From the NCBI GenBank assembly GCA_947561715.1, contig OX387204.1:11227001-11291000 (forward strand): a stretch of 64,000 bases of DNA. The letters run 5' to 3'. This DNA is from Ascidia mentula. Its lineage: Eukaryota > Chordata > Ascidiacea > Phlebobranchia > Ascidiidae. Of the stretch, positions 22,799-35,145 are shown one piece after another (the first letter of the stretch is position 1; each line of letters begins with the position of its first letter). The translations under genes and the position numbers were made by a program. Under the pieces are notes generated by a model. It worked only from the letters and a program-made list of their open reading frames with translations, had not been told where the DNA came from and ran no database searches.

Positions 22799-25700
22799 CT
22801 ACTCCTTCAATTTAACATCCTTATCAAGAATTACTTTGTTTTTGTTTGCAAAATTTTCAACCCAGTCTGGGGGATTTTGCCCCTTTCCATTTTGCCTAAA
22901 TTTGGTTTTTCTTGGTGTAACTGATGAAAAAGGTTTCGAGTGTGGAAGAGTGAGGGTATCTGTAAATATAAAATGAAGTTGTTATAGGACAGATTAAAGA
23001 ATAGCCACTCTTGACCAATGATGTACAAAACGAAGCTATTTTTTGTTTGACGTAACTAGAAATTTTAGTATTGCGTTCACAGTAAAAAATATATTCTTTG
23101 TAGAATTAAAGTCAAAAGCAACTGTTTTTAAATAATATGCACCTAAATCTTCCACATAAGGTTTAATTATAGGGATAATTTTTTTTTTATACGAGAGTAA
23201 CTTCTACAAAATTACAATCTATACAATGTTTACAAGTTCCAATCAGTATATTCTCTGTTTTCGATTCAGTATTTTCAATTTGAGAATATTATTGTATCAG
23301 GTATATAAGTGATAATTGATAGTTAATTACTTCTGACAGGAATTTTATAAAAACAACATATAATATGCACTTCACTAGATACCATGAACCTATATTAAGG
23401 AGATTAAAATTAGAATGCACTGTTTTATTGCCTAAACAATTATTACGGTGTACTAAAAGTAGCCTGTGCTTATCTCAGAGAACAGTAAGTTGCAATCATT
23501 TTGACATGTTTTGAATGATAAATGTCCAATCAATGTATTATATTACTTGTGTCTGTTTGAGTATCAGGTTCGTCATACTGACTCTCCACATCTTCATTAA
23601 CCTCTGATACGGTTAATTGTGGAAGATTAGGAAGTGATTGTTGAACTTCTTCATCTTCCTCGGACAATTCTTCACTAATTCTGAAAATAAAATACACACT
23701 TTACTCATTACCAAAAGGTAATTGTGGAATACATATAAAATTCCATATTCAAATGTGCTTAACAGATCTAAACAATTTCTGTGTAAAATGTTTTTTGAAA
23801 AATTATACTACGTATCACCTCAATAAAGTGTGAGTTACAGAAAACCAATATTTAGAAACATCCAAAAAGGAAGCAATAAGATTTAATCAAATAACTTATT
23901 TTGCAGTTTAACTTACATGTTAGGAAGTTGGTAGGTCGAATTGCGGGTATGTCTGCGACCAAGTCCCCCTTTAAATTTTCCACTCAACGCATTCAACTGC
24001 AATGTTACCAGTAAAATTAAAAAGCAGCAAAATTTTAAGGAAAATAAAAATAATCCACTTCTATTTTTGAGTGGATAAAAAGTAGGCACAAAAATGTATA
24101 TTTTTCTGGCAAACAGACCTGATACTTGTGACACCAATGCAAAAATGCTCTTTATTTGGGTTAATTATATTTGATAGAGCTTGTAATTAGTTCATACCGT
24201 TTGCCACTTACAAAATTGTGTTAAAATGCACAGAATTGGTTTATTGAGGACAACTGTAATAATATGTATGCTTTTTTTCTTCTACTTGCCTCATCTTGAT
24301 TCATAATAGTTATATCTCCCAGAATTTGACGCCTCCAATCACCAACATCTGTTCTCTTTTTCATTCTAGTTTGTGAAATTCTATGGTGAGGAGATGGTGG
24401 ATGCTTTTTAATTTCACTGGCAGCAACCTATTTGAGAGTTCCAAGATAGATTATAAAGTTCACAGGCTGCGCAGTCAAGGCATTGCAGCCAAGCTGGATC
24501 AGCCACTTTTCCCGACAAGTCGGAGCGAGATCTGAAAAATCAAGCTCCCGGTGAGGTTTGAACTCACGACCCTGGGCCAACCAGGCCCAACGCTCTACCA
24601 ACTGAGCTACAGGAGCTCAGTTGCTTCATGGGGTATATTGTGGCCAAAGTACACTGGTGCGCAAGCGCACAACTTGTCAGGCGACCTTCACATGCGTAGA
24701 GGATCTCCACCACCGTAATCAGACAACGCAGAAGTAATGGCATGCTTTCGCATAGCAAGGCAGGATCGCCCCACTTGGCCACAATATACCCCGTGAAGCC
24801 ACTGAGCTCCTGTAGCTCAGTTGGTAGAGCGTTGGGCCTGGTTAGCCCAGGGTCGTGAGTTCAAACCTCACCGGGAGCTTGATTTTTCAGATCTCGCTCC
24901 GACTTGTCGGGAAAAGTGGCTGATCCAGCTTGGCTGCACTGCCTGTGAACCTTATGATCAGAATATAAGAGCTGTGATCGCCAAATATAAAGGACCTGCG
25001 CAATGGGCGATCCTGCCTTGCTATGCGAAAGCATAGATTACAAAGCATAGACTATGTCAAAACATGACCTTACATTAAACTTAACATGATTCTGCTTGTT
25101 GTTATCTGTCTCAGACACAGTTGCCGTAATAGATGGCTCTTGTTCTGAAAATAACATGAAACAACAAACTAATTCTGCCTAAATCTTATTAAATTCACTA
25201 ACCATTCGAGGAAGTAATAGGTACCACATGATTTGATGGAAACCATCCATTTGGCCCACGATACATATCTTGTGCTTCTTCTGTGACTGAAACAACATCA
25301 CCTTCATGAATGCTCATTTCTTGGATGTTGCGTGCATGAAATGCCTTTATGACTTGAACTGCCTTTTTTAGTCTTACAACACCTAGAAATGAGAATGATT
25401 TTTATAACCTAGATGTTAACAAGCTACAAATAATTGAGTAAATTTCAACCGTTGAATTATCACACATTGCCACCCCAAACATCTGTGTAGTACCAAATCA
25501 TTAAGTTACCATCTATTTGCAGGCTGTTTTCTTCTTTTTTAAAAGCCTCTGCCATTTTTTTTTCTTCTTGCTTGGTACGTCTGCGCTCTTTCCTCCGCTT
25601 GTCTTGTCGTTTCTTTAAAGCCATTTGTCTTTTGTCCAGGCCAGCAATATTTATGGCAGCAATGCCACTGTTGCTATTTGTATCTTCAAATGTAGGGCTA

Positions 25701-28700
25701 TAACGAAAAAACATATAGGAACATTACACTCTAATCTACTAATTGGAAGAACAACACAGACAGAAAGACTCTTAAATCTTGATTTATGACATCAAATTTT
25801 CACAATGTAAATATAAGTCACGAAATACACATGACCTAAAAATAGCCTGAATAAAAAATTCACAGAGATGGTTCTTTCTATTCGAAGATTTCACAAAAAG
25901 TACATCGTATAACGTTAACCTTTTTTGTATGTAAACTGGTATGTTCACTGATCTACTCTAATTTGGTACCTGGGTCTTCTTCTTCTTGGAGATAATCTGT
26001 TTTCATGTACACTGACTTTAGATTCATCATTCCCCATTGTTTCATTTTCTAAGCGTGGAGTAGGTGTTGGTGTACGGGCACCCAGAGAACCAAGTGTGCC
26101 TCTTCTTACAGAGTAAGGACTGCTTGCAAAATCAGTAAGGGTGCCAGACCCGACACTGAGCCTTGGATTTCTTGAACTTGCAAATATTTCCTTCAGAGTT
26201 TTTTTAGCAGCAGACTTTAATGATGTATTGTCCTGCCATTGAAAATGTAAAAATAACACCATTTTTGTCACAATTGCTACATGTTACCTTGTTGTCATCT
26301 TGATGCTCATCAATACCATTTATACTACCAAGCCCATTTTTATCAATCGCAAGTTTCTTGTAAGCTTCAATGGATATAGCCACAAATAAATTCATTACAA
26401 TCATATCAACAATCAAATAGCAAGATATAAAATAAAAAACTGAAGGCCATCCTAAACACATATAAATATACTTTTTTATTTTTGTTAAATGTAGCTTTTT
26501 GTTTTCACCTGAATCAAGTATTGCTCCCAACATGATTTCATGCCAATCATTTGTTGTCACGATTTGGAAAACGATCAGCAATGAACATCCAAAAGTTTCA
26601 AAACCTACTCCACAACCATACTCAACATAACTCCCAACATAACCTTGACTACTGCTGTTTGCCAGTGTTCTAAAAAAAAATTATGTGTGATAGTAGCAGA
26701 CAGCCCATCTCCATCTTCCAACCAAACTTACTGATTTTGAAAAATTTCCAAGCCAAGGACTGCATAAAAGAATATGATGGTAATAACAAGTAAGATAAGA
26801 TCAAACATAACAGGATATATATTTCTCAAAACAGCAACAGCAGTTCTTGCATGTTGAGAGTTAAACACAGCACGGATTAGAACTGCAAGACCAGATACAA
26901 CAGCACAGGCACCCAGATATACCTCATCAACCTTAGGTTTGATAGTGAAAAGTACATGCCTAAGCAATATAAACACACATCAGCTGGAGATTGTCAATAA
27001 AATAAAGTATGTTATACCATGTAACTGAACCAGCTACAGCAAATACAACCATGGTCATATCCAAACCATCAAAAATATTCAATAAATTTTTTCCATCTGC
27101 TATTATGCGCAAAATAAATTCCACAACAAACACTGTCACAATAGCTGTCTTTGTGGACTGAATTCCTAATTGGACAGCATCTGGTATTCCATACCAAGTT
27201 AAAGAAAACAAGATGCTAATACAAAAACAATAATTGTGTAAGGAAAAAGCATAGAAAGTGCTCGGTTAAGGTTACCTGTGAATAAATATCAATGAGAGCA
27301 CGACAACTGATGAACCTTTGGCCTAAAAAATAATAGTGTTTCATCAAAAACTAAATGAATAAACCAAAATGAAGTTTAATCTAATAAATTTATGTCTATC
27401 ATGAAAATTCTTATACTTTGCTTCAAAGAAAAAGACAATTGCAATTTAATACGAAACAAACTGAAAGAATTTACAGTTCACTATATGGCTGGAACAAACC
27501 ACAAATCCAGATTGTCAATATTTACAAAATGACTAAAATTTAATTGTTTTCAACAAAAGAGACTATTAAACCAAATAACAATGGTTTTCACAACAATAGC
27601 TAACAGCTTAAAACCATAGTGACTAAAGGGAATACTTAGAGGTGTCAAAACTCTTTATCGATGTTGGTGATTACTACTATTTAAATTCTTCTTAAGTTTA
27701 CAGTGGCAAATTTTGTTTAAAAATACCATTAAACCAGTGTTTCTCAACCGCAGGCTGTTTTAATTGTTATTACCAATGACCCAGTATACATTCTTTTCAC
27801 ATTAAATAAATTTCTTATGGAGCATTTCTATTCAATTTTCTTTTTTTATGTTCTGTTCATTACAGTTTAGTTTAGATTTCATAAAATCACCAGGATGTAA
27901 AAGTCGTTAGAAATTGCGACAGTCCACATTCAATTGTAAAAGGTTGGCTGAGAACCACTGCTTTAGACTACATAAAAATAACAATAATACATACATGTAT
28001 AATCTGTTTGCTGTGATGTTCAACAAACTTCCACACTGCAAAGTTTTTATCTTTACTGTTGTTATTTTTGGACTCTGGCTCTTCCTCGAAAACATAACTC
28101 AGAGTTTCAATAAGTTTGGTTGTCCAGTCATAGGAATCGATTACCCCATCACCATACATGCTAACATAATTAATAAGTTCTTTGTTCTCTTCATCTGTAT
28201 TCTGAAATAAACCCAATAAACATATATTACAAAAATTAATTATGCTTTTATATGGCAGCAGTTGCTTAACAATCTCAGCTAACAAATATATCATTAAGTT
28301 ACAGTGGCTTTGTAGTCAAGCTGGATTAAGATTTTCGTATAATGAAGGTGACCCCCAACACCACTGGTTCCCAACCTTAATTCTATCACCAACCACTTTA
28401 ATGTACTGAACGTTCAAAGTAGCTAATGAGTTAGTGTGCCACCTTTCAACCTAGTTTTAGTGGCATTTTTTGAAGAATGTTCTTCAAAATTTTGCTATTG
28501 TTAGAATGAATTCTCCTGTTTCTGATAGAATGAATTTCTCCAAGTATTATGCAGACACTTTTACGGAAACAACACATTTAGCAATATATAAAAGTATTTT
28601 AATTTTTATTGCAGTTAATCAAAAGTTTGTCAAAAATTGTTGACATTTCAATGTTAAATTATCTGCACCAATATTTTATCAACTGTTTTTGCATATCATG

Positions 28701-31700
28701 GCTTTCACATGCATTCATGCCAAGATTGACTGGCAAGTCGTGTGCATCACATTATACAGTTGTGTTTAAAAACCCTGATCCAACTCAGAAGTGTTAGGTA
28801 AACACGGTAATGATTTAGCTTGGTTGTATAGAGCACTTACCAAACACAAGGCCTAGTCACTTCTGCAGATTTATGAAACAATAAGTGCAGTTTCAAAATA
28901 CTTACTTACTTGTGCACTTACCTGTGGTTTAAGAATTTTAAATAATTTCAGTAATTTTGGATCTTCAACGGACAGTTGACCGTTTCCAAGTGGATCCATC
29001 AAATTCCAAGCCTTTGCCAGCTCCTCGCGTTGTTGCCTATATGCCATTAATATAAACATCAATGTAAACAATATTTTGTTAAGTTAAAGTTTATGCTTTT
29101 TGCCTTCTTTCTTGTTTGACATGGCGTTTGCTATAATCCCAATAACTTTCAACAATAATTGCAAGCAATATGGCTGTTAGAAAAAATACACCAGCATAGA
29201 GATACAATCCAAAATAGAAAAAATTTGCCCAACTCTTATTAAATGCTGGAATAATAAACTCCTGCAAAACATTGAAGTTCATCAAATTGTGAAATTAACA
29301 GTAGTAAAATTTTGTACACACCGGGTAATTTTCTGTTGACATTAAAACAAACATATGCATGGCTGCACTAGCTACTTGATCAAATGCCCTGTTTAAAAAG
29401 AATAACAAAATTATAATGATAAAATAAATAAAATAACAAAATTAAAAAAACTAACCCAGAATAAATGTTTGTACAATTCCAGCTGAAAACAAAATATGGT
29501 ATTTAAGTAAATTCTGGAATGTGTTGACTTTTAATCTAAATCCAGTTAGATCCTACCTTGTGGTGTCATTGCAACATGTTGTTGGAAGATTATGGTAATC
29601 ATTCATAAAGATATGTAATCCAATTGATGCAAATGTTACAATAAATATTGCAATAATCAACAATACCTATCAATGAAACACCATTCATAATTTATAGGTT
29701 TACCTTACAAAATTTTGTTAATAGACAAATAATTCATGTATATACCTTGCCCAACTTACTAATGATGCTTAAAAGGACGTTAAATATATGAGCAACATTC
29801 CTTGACTTGCAAAGCAACATTGATGCACGAAAACATCGAAAAGGGCACAATAATCTCTGTAAAAAAATTAAAATGCACTTGCTATAAAAACCCAAGTACT
29901 AAATATCATTGAAACTTAAAAACTAAATATAGCAATTACTTACTGTGTTAGTAACTGCCTCAATCACAAGAACAAAAAAATCAATCAAAAAGAAAACAGT
30001 AAATACAAACTCAAGTCTGAAATAAAACGCAAGGATAGACCAATGGGTTGTAAGTTGTGACACAATGCACATGAAATACTTGCAGACCTGACCCACACCT
30101 TCTCTTTTGCATGCAAGACATTGTGCGGAGTTAGAAACACAGTATGCAAGATTAAATCTGTAGTGTAAATTAGTAAGCACACACCATTAATGCAAAGAAC
30201 CACTGGCTGCAAGGCCCATGACGACCTATTAAAAACAACAAGCAGTTTAACAGTATACCATGCCAGAATTATACATTAACCCCGGCCAAAGTTGGGATGA
30301 CATAAGTACGCACCATTTTTCTCCAATACCGACAGGCTGAGTTGGCTGTTCCCAAAACAATATTAGACTGTGGACTGCAATTGTCAGGTACAATAAAGCA
30401 GCCCATAACTTGCTAGATATAATTTTGAAGCATCTGAATTAGTTCCAAATATTATATTTCAAGATTGTATATTTCCAAGCGTTTTTGGAATTACATAATC
30501 ATAAATTTTAGTTAGATAAATAGTCTAAAAAACATTTTATTCTGAGGCACAGAAATATCACTCAGAAAAGAATAAAATTATGATTTTCTAAGGATCTGCC
30601 GGTAACTTTTAATACACTATAATTGTTTTGTACAATGTCAAATATTGTTGGCGATCACTTTGCCCCATGGTACATAGATTTTTAGGTAATGATACTTTTG
30701 TTTTTTTTAGTCAAACAAAGCTTCTTCTTTACTGCAATGCTCAAACTTCAGCAGATAATTGAACATAATTACAATACCAATATCGCTGACTACATTTTTA
30801 AGAAACAAAAAATTAAAAAACTAATGATTGCCTATGTAGGGTATTTTGACATATCTTGACATGCTTAATCATGCCCTCAATAGGCCTTTGTTGCACATTT
30901 ATACAATACTAAAATTACAGGTTTGTTTTTCTTTTGTTGTTAGGGGAGTTACAAGGTAATTCTCCGGATCTTTGCACCTAGTTTAGTACCCAAAAGATGA
31001 CAGCGATTGTATAGTCACAAGATCGTCTATAGTCACAGGTGCCTGTGTTTAGTACTCTTTGATAAATTTTCACACATTAGCTTTGCTGACATATTGTTTC
31101 GTGTAAACAATATAAACCAACTAAAAACCAGTAAAACATGTTTGTAATATTCACAATCCTGCATTGTACTTAAATTGAGGCATAATTTCACTAAGAGTAA
31201 AGTAAATTGTTTTTTATTTAATTTATGTTTTTATGTATTTACCAGCAGAAAAACAATTAACTTTTCGATGTTAAGTTCGTACAGAAAGTATTCCAGATTT
31301 AGAATTATCTTTGTTTCGTGTAATATAAAAATTATACCTTTGTACTGATTTTGGTTTAAATATAGCTCTAGCTTCACCAAATTTTCCATATCCATTAATC
31401 GCATCTTGTATATGGGATGCAGCTAATTGAAGAAAATCCTCATCAAGTGATTTTGAAAACTGTTTTGTAAACACATCTTTCTGAAATATTTACAAACAAC
31501 TATTTAAATATTTGTGATAGTATATCCAGTTTTTTATTGTAAATTTTACTCACACCATGCAAAGTTGGATCCAACACCAAAGCAGGGGTAAGGAGACTCA
31601 GGTGGCCAAACTTTTGTAAAGAGCTTTGGTGTGACAACTTGAATTTGTTTGCATCACCTTTGCTTTTAAAAACATGGTTTTTATTTATTTGTGGGAGATG

Positions 31701-32165
31701 AAAGCACCATTGTTCACTTGGAGAAGACACTTCCTTATTTTTGTCAGGTGATAACTCTGTAAAGCCATTTTGTAACAAAATTTTTCCACTTGCACAGGGT
31801 GTTGAGTCCAATGTACCAAATTGGGGTAATTCATCCATTTTGTTTGGAATGTCTTCATTTGGCAAAGTGTTCGTTTCTTTAATATTTGTATTGTCATTGA
31901 AACTGTTTGAAACTGTTTGAGCCGCAGGCGTTGTAGCCATAGCAACAACACCAATTTTTCTTCGCTTTTTTTTATCAGCAACTTTTGGCAAGGGACGCTT
32001 TCCATGGCTCAGCTTGTGTCTTATGGTGGCCAACATAGACTTCTCTTTTATGTCATGTGGTGTTTTTGTGATGCTTTCATCAACCTCCTTTTCTAAAGGT
32101 ATCAATGATATTTGACTACCTGCAGCACTGGATATCTTCTCACTTTTATTTGTTTCATTAGACAT
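22799..32165 (-). CDS. Two-domain (two-pore-type) cation channel with C-terminal SH3 domain
   Basis: Twenty-five exons in - order: 32165-31554, 31480-31338, 30412-30314, 30225-30088, 30016-29944, 29856-29746, 29666-29557, 29482-29456, 29388-29322, 29261-29104, 29036-28922, 28201-27995, 27322-27276, 27215-27018, 26959-26732, 26669-26509, 26451-26288, 26232-25970, 25697-25510, 25382-25203, 25144-25074, 24427-24290, 23996-23917, 23680-23547, 22959-22799. They total 3873 bases, 1290 residues, in frame. Residues 1-204 are polar and disordered-looking. Two six-helix domains follow, with pores at about 438-470 (STENYPEF) and 800-825 (TTNDWHEIM). The layout AASHIQDAINGYG, S1-S6, linker, S1-S6 matches TPC channels of endolysosomes, which are usually 750-850 residues. 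The extra C-terminus has Ser/Arg-rich and Lys/Glu-rich stretches, an SH3 domain at about 1037-1097 (VIKAFHARN...EGDVVSV...WFPSNHV) and an acidic tail. Family is fairly sure; subtype, ion and location are not. Two introns use GC donors. Confidence 0.88.
24544..24616 (-). tRNA. tRNA-Thr(GGT)-like SINE head, left copy
   Basis: 73 bases fold as a cloverleaf: acceptor GCTCCTG/CGGGAGC, D arm GCTC...GAGC, T arm GTGAG/CTCAC with loop TTCAAAC. The A box (TAGCTCAGTTGG) and B box (GAGTTCAAACC) are intact. The anticodon stem TGGGC/GCCCA leaves loop CTGGTTG, anticodon GGT, with one extra base before the stem. That extra base, the intronic palindromic context and the shared non-tRNA tail favour a SINE head over a working tRNA gene. 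Confidence 0.55.
24806..24878 (+). tRNA. tRNA-Thr(GGT)-like SINE head, right copy
   Basis: Inverted partner of the copy at 24544-24616, differing by one base in the anticodon loop (CTGGTTA). Same 73-base cloverleaf, promoter boxes and extra base before the anticodon stem. No CCA is encoded and the discriminator is T, unlike most nuclear tRNA-Thr genes, which again suggests a SINE head. Confidence 0.55.
24960..25036 (+). repeat. SINE 3' segment
   Basis: The stretch from GCCTGTGAACC through GCGATCCTGCCTTGCTATGC matches, inverted, 48690-48820 and continues directly from the right tRNA-like head. It therefore looks like the 3' part of the same tRNA-derived SINE. Confidence 0.6.
27735..27960. mobile_element. 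hAT-type MITE in a channel-gene intron
   Basis: Starts CAGTGTTTCTCAACC and ends GGTTGGCTGAGAACCACTG, imperfect terminal inverted repeats of the common hAT type. Flanks CATTAAAC (27727-27734) and CTTTAGAC (27961-27968) agree at six of eight positions and fit the 8-bp nTnTAGAn-like duplication of hAT insertions. It has no coding capacity. Confidence 0.7.
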
Positions 32166-33780
32166 TTATATTACTTTGCCAAAATTCTAAACATAATAAA
32201 CTAACTGTAAGCAAGACATATAGATGTTTCCACATAAATTTACCAAAAAAAAACAGATAGGCCTATATACAATCAAAGAAAATGAGGCATAAACTTTTTT
32301 GTTGATAAACATGTGATTTAAAAATATACATGACAACTTATTTCAACTGCACCATGTGATTATCAAATATGTTGACATAAAAACTTTAACAACATCTGTT
32401 GCCAAAAAGTAAATTGCTGTTTGTTCTACTTTGTTCATGGCAGTTTCACCCCCAAACATACTTATGTACAAAACCGACCTAATCTGTAAAACTGCCACAA
32501 TAAATCTATGAAACCAAATCTGTAGTCCTACAGAGATTTCACTATTACGCCTTTTGATTCAGGATTTGTGATATATATATATCTTTTTGTTGGGTAAACA
32601 ACCAAGGCAATCTCGAAAATAAACAGACAGAGTTATGAGTAGTGGTGGACATCATATTCATACTCAAATAGCAATAGCCTATGTATTTTTTTCATAATTT
32701 CGCCGATCAACTATTAAGTGTACAAAAGTCACATTGCCATTTCGTACGACGGCCGAGTTATCCGCGTTTAAATTTGCACAGCACGCTAAAGTAATCCGAG
32801 TATACTAGTCAATAGAAAAATGTTCCTCAAGCTGCATGATTGCTAAAACGATGCATTCTAATAAATCAACCGGTCACAAAAGGCCTGTCAACTAAAATAT
32901 GTTTTCCCAAAACGGCGTGTTTACATTGGATACACACACACACAGCAGCAAGAAAAGAAAAGTCAGTCCAGAACGAAGAGGTTTGACCCTAGTGCGCACG
33001 AACGGTTGGGAGTGCTTAAAAATGATATTTGCCCATATTCAAAATTTACACTTTAATCATATATCAACAATACAAAAAAAATTGTGCAAAACTCAAAATA
33101 AGAGTTCTACTTTCTGTTGCAAGTCAAACCAATCGCAACTTGCGATAGGTGAACCTGCAGCACACATGTTTCTTGACATAAAGTGCTATATGTGACATGC
33201 TAATTTGAAATAAAATATAATTACACTATAGAATGGTCATAATTTTCAACAATTTCTGGCGAAAAAAGTAGCTTCAAACAGCCACAAGTTTCCAAAATTC
33301 AGCTGATCAAAATTACGTTTGAACCGTTGCAAACATGATTGTGTGAAAGTGAGATAATTGTTGCGTGACGTCATTGAATGCGATCCAGTCGACCAGGAGC
33401 TGCCAGCGAGCCTTATGTGTAGGAATGGAAAGCAGTGCGAAACATGCTTTAACCAGGATCGCAACTAGTGAACAAGTGCAAGTGCAACAAAAGTATTGTT
33501 ATTGTTTCAACATAATAGGTTGTATTTAGTTGCATGTAGAAGGAAAAAGACAAACCGGTATTGGTATATCTAGCGCGTCAATTAGTATTTATTGAAGCAT
33601 TGTCGTTTCGTCCACTCCCGACAAAAGATGTAGGCATAATTAATTTTTGAGGCTGGCAATGACCGTCAAAAAAACCGTTAAACCAACAAAACTCCTGTCA
33701 TAGCACCGCTGTTTATTTGGCAGTAGCATAACCTACGGGCTCAAGTTACATCCTTAACTAAAGCAGAAAAAAACAGTTTT
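32166..33780. other. Upstream region of the channel gene
   Basis: Contains the promoter side of the channel gene, whose start codon is at 32165 on -. Short open frames at 32899-33195 (+) and 33246-33464 (-) show no domain or splice context. A CA-rich run near 32932-32944 is the only simple repeat. The right part may include the 5' end of the Penelope-like element. Confidence 0.4.
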
Positions 33781-33829
33781 AAAAAAGGGACAAACTTTCG
33801 TCATCACTCCACGCACATTACCCACCATT

Positions 33830-34270
33830 GATTTGAACAGTGCCTCTGAAGCAGCTCTTCAACGCTTCGGCACAGATAAACTAGCGGAAGCCGATCATGC
33901 CCGCAGCAAAATTTCTAAGATTTTGAAAGAAGCCAAATTGCCACCTTCAAACTTGTCTAAAGAAGAATGGGAAGCAACCACGCGTGTGAGGAACGACACC
34001 AACATCATCATATCCAAGGCTGACAAAGGAAATTGCACTGTGGTCATGGACAAAGAAGATTATGACAATAAAGTTATCACCATGCTCTCGGACAACGAAA
34101 CCTACAAGAAACTTGCCATATCACCTTGTACGAGAGTGGAGGCGAAACTGAACAAATTTGTGTGGAAATTACAAACAGAAGACTGCGTATCCCAACCGGA
34201 GTATCGAAGACTACCTAGCAGCGACAGTGTGCTCCCTAAGTTCTACGGGTTACCCAAAATCCACAAGTAG
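33830..34270 (+). pseudogene. N-terminal fragment of a Penelope-like reverse transcriptase
   Basis: The frame runs through DTNIIISKADKGN, YRRLPSS and KFYGLPKIHK, the fingers-side motifs that precede the RT catalytic core in Penelope-like elements, and ends at TAG 34268-34270. The next codons in frame (PLRPIF) still look RT-like, so the stop is a mutation. No ATG is visible at the left edge of the open frame. Confidence 0.75.
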
Positions 34271-34539
34271 GCTATTCCATTACGACCGATTTTTTACAAG
34301 CCTATACACACTAACCGCTATACAATACACCTCACACCATCCGAAACATTAAAAACTCACTGTGACCAGAACCTTACATAACAGAACGATTACACATATT
34401 GCCGATCCACACATTCGGAGGGTTGAACGCAAACACGATCGGAACGTCCTAAAACTAAACTAATTTCCCACTAACCGAAATCTTGTACCACCCACACACA
34501 ACAAACCTACATAAACTTACACAGCATTCACTTCCATAC

Positions 34540-34934
34540 CATATGTACAGGGAGTTTCTGAGCGGACATCAAGAATACTCAACGCCACTGGAGTAAAAGT
34601 TGCCACGAAACCGGTGTGCACTTTAGAAAACATGTTTTCTAAACCTGAAGACCGTATGCTTCAAATGACAGGTGTTGTGTATTTAATACCTTGCTTTGAT
34701 TGTAACACAGTGTATATTGGCCAGACTAAGCGCAATTTAACGTCCCGTATTAAAGAACACAAGGCAGTCGTACGCAATATGGAACCCAATAAATCTGCTC
34801 TATCTGCCCACATGCTTGACACCGACCACTGTATCAATTGGAAGGAAGCAAAAGTATTGAAACAAGAAACAATTTTGGCAAAATGGTTGTTTGTGGAAAA
34901 TTATTATATTAATTCGCTACCTAAAATGTGTTAA
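34540..34934 (+). pseudogene. GIY-YIG endonuclease domain of the Penelope-like element
   Basis: VVYLIPC followed by VYIGQTKRNLTSRIKEH gives the GIY-YIG strand pair and the catalytic Arg helix; LFVENYYIN supplies the metal-binding Glu. This is the C-terminal endonuclease typical of Penelope-like elements, used for target nicking. The domain is intact in frame to its TAA, although the element has lost its RT core. Confidence 0.85.
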
Positions 34935-35145
34935 ATCGTAATGATGGAAAAGTACTTTCGCCTGTGTTTCGCAATTTCGCCCGTAACCATTCTTGACTCT
35001 TGTTTCCCATGTTCGGCCGTTTGACCCGTGATTGATGTTGTCCATTAATTTATGTCCCGCTGTGTTTTAGCTGTTGCGCTATTTTGTACTTTTTCGTCGC
35101 CTAATTTCTTTGCCCGTGGGTTTGCTACTGTGTTTGTTTTATTGT

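Larger units (their letters stand above)
24465..24960. repeat. Long palindrome of two tRNA-derived SINE heads
   Basis: About 24465-24650 and 24773-24960 are near-perfect inverted copies around a ~125 bp spacer. Each arm holds a tRNA-like head plus a shared tail (GATCTCGCTCCGACTTGTCG, then GGCTGATCCAGCTTGGCTGCA). The inner ends are also paired: GGGGTATATTGTGGCCAA at 24629 and its complement at 24774. It lies in an intron of the channel gene. A related tail with GGCGATCCTGCCTTGCTATG occurs at about 24990-25035, in the spacer at about 24740-24770 (inverted), and at about 48690-48820. Confidence 0.85.

Noticed and set aside
24544..24878. Two functional nuclear tRNA-Thr genes in opposite orientation
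   Set aside because: The cloverleaves are good but have an extra base before the anticodon stem, sit in an intronic palindrome and carry a shared non-tRNA tail repeated elsewhere. SINE heads fit better.
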